DNA of 64,000 nucleotides from Krasilnikovozyma curviuscula (Eukaryota; Basidiomycota; Tremellomycetes; Cystofilobasidiales; Mrakiaceae): positions 1-64,000 of the forward strand of contig MVAQ01000104.1 in NCBI GenBank assembly GCA_014825775.1, given 5' to 3'. The notes under the pieces were generated by a model. That model did not search any database, had not been told where the DNA came from, and was given only the letters and a program-made list of their open reading frames with translations. Shown one piece after another: positions 59,301 to 64,000 of the stretch. A program made the translations under genes and the position numbers. The first letter of the stretch is position 1. Every line of letters starts with the position of its first letter.

Positions 59301-62300
59301 TCCGCCAGTTTCAAGTAAAACGATCTCTTCAGCTTTCATAGTAACTACGTAGGTTCTGAAATGCTTCCTTTTTACAGATACACACTAGAGGGAGCTATCT
59401 CAGTCTCCTTACGCTACTCGGAGCGAGAAGTGGTATTCGCCGTCCAGGACAGCGGAGTAGGAATTCCAGGTACGAGATGGGTTGCGCGTCCCTTAGAGTT
59501 TTAAGACTGACTTCCCTCTTTTATAGCCTCCGATATCGCCAAAGTGACAGATCGCTTCCACCGTGTTCAAAACAGCTTGTCAAGAAGTGCAGAAGGCACC
59601 GGAATTGGGCTGTCTTTAGCTGTGGAGCTTATTAAGCTGCACGGTGGTAGTCTCACCATCCAATCAGAAACAGCCGAAGAGTCTCCTACAGGATCACATG
59701 GTTCTGTTTTCGCAGTGACTATTCCAACGGTAAGTGTTAGATTTGATCTATTGATAGGTAGAATGAGCTGGCTTATCGCTCATTTTTATCATCTAGGGCT
59801 ATTCTCATCTCCCACGCGAGAAAGTGGATCTTGGAGAGTACAATCAGATCGAAAAGAAATCTTCATATACTCGAGGGATTATTTCGGAAATATCGCATTG
59901 GCAGACCACGGAAAACTCTGAATCCTCTCAAAGTGACTCTGGATCAGGAAGCGACGGCAAACTGGACCCCAGTACTTTGTTCTGGTCAAAGAGTGACGTA
60001 AGTTTAATGTTTGACATCCTCTGATAACTTCAAGTTAGATTGATCGCTCTTTATTCAACAGACCCTCCTTATTATTGACGACAACTCAGATATGGTGCTT
60101 TTTTTTTTTTTTTTTTTCCCCGGAGTGCGGTATTTTCTGATCTGCTTCCCTCCTGCTGCCAACAGAGATCTTATCTGAGAGCGTTATTCTCTCCATATGT
60201 CACCATCATTGAAGCACAAGATGGGTTGGAAGGGCTGGATCAGGTTGTCGCACACTCTCCAAACCTGATATTGTGTGACTTGATGATGCCGAGATTGGAT
60301 GGGCACGGCTTTTTGAGTGCTCTGAGAGGGAAGATTGACTTCTCTCTGATACCCGTGATCTTCCTCAGCGCTCGTGGGGGGGAGACCGACAAAGTTGATG
60401 GACTGTAAGCAGCAGCAACTTCGTTAACCAATCGATGATTAATTGACAACAGTCGTTTAACATAGTATGCTGGGTGCCGAGGACTATATTCTCAAGCCTT
60501 TCAACCCAAAAGAACTCATCGCTCGTTCTCATCTTGCGATGATTTCTGGGAAACGACTTATTCAACGAACAGCGGAGATCAAACTACTGAGTGATCACTC
60601 CCCAATTTCTCTCTTCCGTGCTGCTGCTTCTGGTTCAGTTGAATATGTTAATAACGCATGGTAAGCTCACGTTTCGCGGTCTGGACCTTCTTTATTCAGT
60701 GACTGAGAACGTATGTTCTACAGGCTAGAGCACTCTGGTCACCCTGCTGATCTTGCATTGGACGACTGGGTACAGAACATCGTAGAAGAAGATATTGCAC
60801 AGCTGGAAAAGTGCTGGGTGTCAGCCATGGAAGGACATGATGGCGAGTGCGAGTTCAGATTCAAGGCGACCGGAAAGTGGGCGGCTCTACAGCTCAGGTA
60901 TCTTGGACCGAATCAGGGTGTCATCGGCACATTTGTCGACATTTCTGATAGGAAGCAATTGGACGCTGAACGTCAAGCTGCTTTCGCTACGACCCATCGC
61001 CGAATGGTTGAAGTGAGTACTATCCTATTATGATCGTTAATCTTCTCTCTGAAATTTCTGACTCTTTGCTTAACATTCGCTCGTTCAGGCCGAAGAACAG
61101 AAACGCCAGCAGGAACTTCTCATCGATGTCACGTCTCACGAAATCCGCAACCCTATCAGTGGTATCATTCAGTGCTCATCTCTCATAAACGGTAATCTGT
61201 CCTTTTTACGAGCAGAGCTCAATCGTGGTGAGCCAATTTACCCCAACCCAGAGCTACTCAATCTTCTGGAAGAGGATATGGAAGCTTGCGAAAGGTATAT
61301 AAGTTTTCTGTTTGAGTTCATTTGACCTTGACCTGACTGGTGCTGTGCTTATTTGCCAATGTCTAGTATTTACCAATGTGCCGCCAGTCAGGAGCGCATT
61401 GCAAACGATAGTACGTGCCGTCTGCTAGCATCCCTCACTTCACCTGTCCAACCTGACAAAACAAACTCTTTGCTCCTTTCAGTTCTTAGTTTGGCTCGTA
61501 TTCAGTTAGATACTCTCAGTATTATTGAAACAGACGTAGATGTGATACAGGAAGCCAACACCACCATCTCAACCTTCTCTAACGAAGCCAGAATGAAACA
61601 AATCCATCTCAGCCTCGAACTTGGTCCATCAATTACTGCAGCTTCAAGCATGGGCAATGTAATCTTGACTACAGACGTAACAAGAGTGCGACAAGTCTTT
61701 ACCAACCTTGTGAGTCGTTTCGATATATCTCACCTCAGCCCCATCGCACAACTCATCTCCTTCTTTGTTGCAGTTGACAAACGCCATTCGATTCACTGAA
61801 GGAACGAAAGGTGAAAAGGTAATAACATGTTACCAATATGTGAACTATTTTGGATTTCATAAGTTTCTTACTTTTTGATCTTTAGTCCGTTACTGTTGGA
61901 TTGGACGTCAGCAACGAACCTCCTCAACCTGGAACTTGTGCTCCTCTTAATATCAACAGTACCGCAAGGATTGACGCGGAACTTCCGATCTTCTTGTACG
62001 GAAGCATCACTGATACAGGTCCAGGATTGAAAGCAGAAGAGCTTTCCATTCTCTTCCGCCGGTTTTCCCAAGCATCTCCAGAGTCTCACAAAGTCTTTGG
62101 TGGAAGTGGGCTTGGCCTTTACGTGTGTCGAAGACTCGTAAGTTACCAATTTGTGCTTGCACCCTTTCTTTCTCTTTTGCCTCCTTACACGTCCCCTGAC
62201 CTATCATAGTGCGAGCTCATGAATGGTAGGATAGAAGTCTTGTCCCAAGAAGGCAAAGGAAGTACTTTTCGATTCTTCGTACAAGTGAAGGTTCCCAAGC

Positions 62301-62995
62301 AGATACCACTTGATGTGACCATGCAGGAGCTCAATGCAGAGCCTACTACCCTCGTGTCCCTGAATGTTTTGGTTGTGGAGGATAACAGTGAGTATTTTTT
62401 TTTTAAATTTTTATCAACTGTCTCCTCAGCTCCTCATTGATGATCAATCTTCTCTTTCCAACATCCTAGTGATCAACCAGAAGGTGCTTAAGCGGCAACT
62501 TCTTAAAGCTGGGCTTACTTGTGATGTTGCCGATGACGGTCAACAGGGACTGATCAAGCTAGAAGAAAGCTTCCAAAATAAAACTCCTTACTCTGTCGTC
62601 TTAATGGATCGTACGTCTCAGCCTCTCTCGTCTTTTGAAATACCCGTTGAAATTCCGTGTCTCGTCTTGTTCTGTAGTTGAAATGCCGGTGATGGGAGGT
62701 ATTCAAGCTATCAAAACTATTCGTGAGAGAGAAAGAAATGGACAATATCCCTACCGCTCGTTGGTATTTGCTCTCACTGGAAATGCCAGACAAGCACAAA
62801 TTGATGCAGCGATAGCGGCAGGAATGGACGAGGTTGTTATCAAAGTGAGTCTTGTTCATTCCCTGGTCTGTCTCTAAGCCAATAATTTTGATTCATGCTT
62901 TTTCATATCAGCCGTACAAAATCGATGACCTTCTTGCGAAAATGAGGCGATCTCAACGTATCGTTGTTAATCAGCTGGATACCTACAGCTTATAG
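56352..62995 (+). CDS. Dual hybrid histidine kinase (two kinase cores, two receivers)
   Basis: Sensor kinase of about 1,650 residues feeding a phosphorelay. More than 20 exons. Domains in order, with rough positions: PAS-like sensor (250-390, with WPPSLKTA), GAF-like region (400-620), first H-box SHELRTPL (~645), first ATPase (NAFKYT N-box, DSGVGIP, GTGIGLS; 770-870), receiver 1 (IIDDN, Asp in CDLMMP, Lys in LKPF; 945-1065), PAS (1085-1190), second H-box SHEIRNPI (~1215), second ATPase (NAIRFTEG, DTGPG, GSGLGL; 1350-1500), receiver 2 (VVEDN, MDLEMP, IKPY; 1515-1640). Both cores look catalytically complete. The layout matches C. neoformans Tco2. No membrane segment, so probably cytosolic. The start is tentative: 56352 needs one intron to acceptor 56489; ATG 56530 is the alternative. 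Confidence 0.92.
59309..59314 (+). other. 6-nt microexon in the first kinase N-box
   Basis: TTTCAA is preceded by CCGCCAG and followed by GTAAAA. Joined to the flanking exons (ending 59232 and starting 59378) it changes GNA-YTLEG to GNA-FKYTLEG, the canonical N-box of histidine-kinase ATPases. The two flanking introns are 76 and 63 nt, normal for this window. Confidence 0.8.
60099..60117 (+). repeat. 19-nt poly-T tract in a kinase intron
   Basis: Nineteen T in a row inside the intron that splits receiver 1 just after its acidic pocket (DDNSDM). Likely length-variable and error-prone in sequencing. Confidence 0.85.
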
Positions 62996-63171
62996 AATTA
63001 ACCATCCGTGTTCCTTTAATAAGACTAGCGAACAGTTTACTTTTCTCTTGTGGGATGGGTCGACCCGCCTTATTTTTGTCTTCGTAATATTGTTGTATCA
63101 TAAAAAGTGTGACTTAGCAGCAGGTGTAATCAGGTTGTATCAATAGAGCGTAACAGGCAGTGGAGTTCAAT

Positions 63172-64000
63172 CTACTTTTTCCGTCGATGCTTATCAGCTA
63201 CTGTGTCTTTTTCGTTAGAAAGAAAACCTCCAATTTCGAGAACGTCTCTAGCTGCTTGATTGATGTGTTTAAACCGATCTGCGCCCAAGTGAATACCGCC
63301 GAAATATCTTGTGACGATCACAACGACATTTTTGACATCCTTGAGAACAAAAATCAATATCAGTGGTTGAATGACAAATGAGGCCAATAATCTAATCAAA
63401 ACGAGACCTACAAGTATCTGAAGCAGGTGCGCTATTCGTCCTCCAGCCGCTGATTCACCGTCATCGTCATTATCTGAAGAACCTGTTCGTTAGCATTGTA
63501 GGGTATCAAATCAGGGAAGAACATCTTACCTTGATGAAGGACGCCATTTTCACCTAGGACCCGGTAAGCGTAAATGGTTGGATGAGCAGCTCTTGCTATC
63601 TTCCTGTCGCTGAGCAAAAAGTTGATGATCGTCGGTATCTGATCTACAGAGGTGATCCTAACTGCTCTACCAACGAACGACGACTTCCGGTCAAATATCG
63701 GTTCTGATACGTGGATTTGGAGGTTGGGTGGAAGAGATGAGACTAGTACTTGTGGTGGGGATGATGGGCGAGATATTGCAGGTGACGCAGTTGTTGTTGA
63801 GGATGAGTCGAGATGTTCCTGAAGTCGCAGCTGGGATGATTCTGCCGTTTGTATCTGCAGTTTTGTGTACCAAGTCTAACAATTGAAATGACAGGCTGTC
63901 AGGATTTAAACCTAATCCTTGGTGCCAAGTTACGAATCTGCGCACCTGACAGAGATTACGAGTACGTTCTATCCCTTCCCATACAGCTACTTCTTCTTGA
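63172..64000 (-). CDS. YIH1: IMPACT/YIH1 family protein, 5' end beyond the window
   Basis: IMPACT/Yih1 binds Gcn1 and damps Gcn2 kinase activation in amino-acid starvation. Only the C-terminal part is present. The exons visible end at 63172: an edge exon (EEVAVWEGIERTRNLCQ) running off at 64000, then one from about 63860 to the donor near 63530, one with DNDDDGESAAGGR, and the last with VVVIVTRYFGGIHLGADRFKHI. These are the conserved UPF0029 signatures (KSSFVGRA, SDRKIARAAHPTIYAYR). The N-terminal RWD domain that contacts Gcn1 should lie outside the window. It converges on the histidine kinase with 176 bp between stops. Confidence 0.9.

Overview
The window is nuclear DNA of a basidiomycete fungus. 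Nearly every gene is cut into several exons by introns of about 50-110 nt with GT(A/G)(A/C)GT-type donors. The gene set is fungal (Zn2Cys6 regulator, KCS1, Sld2, fungal UPF0643). A hybrid histidine kinase with two kinase cores and two receivers resembles the dual kinase Tco2 of Cryptococcus, so I infer a Tremellomycetes-like yeast. Species cannot be fixed from the sequence. I assembled exons by eye from splice signals, reading phase and family motifs, so exon borders are predictions.

Layout. 0.9-5 kb: a divergent pair of unrecognised genes, a membrane-anchored coiled-coil protein (-) and a coiled-coil protein (+). 5.3-17.4 kb, all +: RanGAP (RNA1), replication initiator SLD2, a large Zn2Cys6 transcription factor, and fumarase. 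17.6-25.3 kb: the Fun30/SMARCAD1 remodeller (-) diverging from TRM112 (+), then a UPF0643 protein (-). 26-29.5 kb: two convergent aldo-keto reductases, one pyridoxal-reductase-like and one alditol/glycerol-type. 30.4-39.6 kb, all -: VPS53 (GARP), a small secreted histidine phosphatase, a vWA-domain protein, and the inositol-hexakisphosphate kinase KCS1. 41.6-43.3 kb: mitochondrial ribosomal protein uS10 with a long C-terminal tail. 43.5-50.5 kb: an amino-acid permease (-) and a membrane-anchored copper amine oxidase (+) share a 517-bp promoter with several GATA cores, which suggests a nitrogen-acquisition pair. 50.8-55.8 kb: TRAPP subunit Trs23 (-), TFIIF beta TFG2 (+), and a mitochondrial PPR protein (+). 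56.4-63 kb: the dual hybrid histidine kinase. 63.2 kb to the edge: an IMPACT/YIH1 gene (-), cut by the window end.

The most unusual signal is splicing. Predicted microexons of 6, 11, 13, 14 and 19 nt each restore a family motif: the kinase N-box, an aldo-keto reductase N-terminal strand, two permease motifs and the zinc cluster. The 6-nt exon in the histidine kinase is in frame whether included or skipped, so its use could switch the first kinase core. There are also two GC-AG introns, one apparent GT-TG intron and one 81-nt in-frame intron. I saw no mobile element, CRISPR array, rRNA or tRNA.
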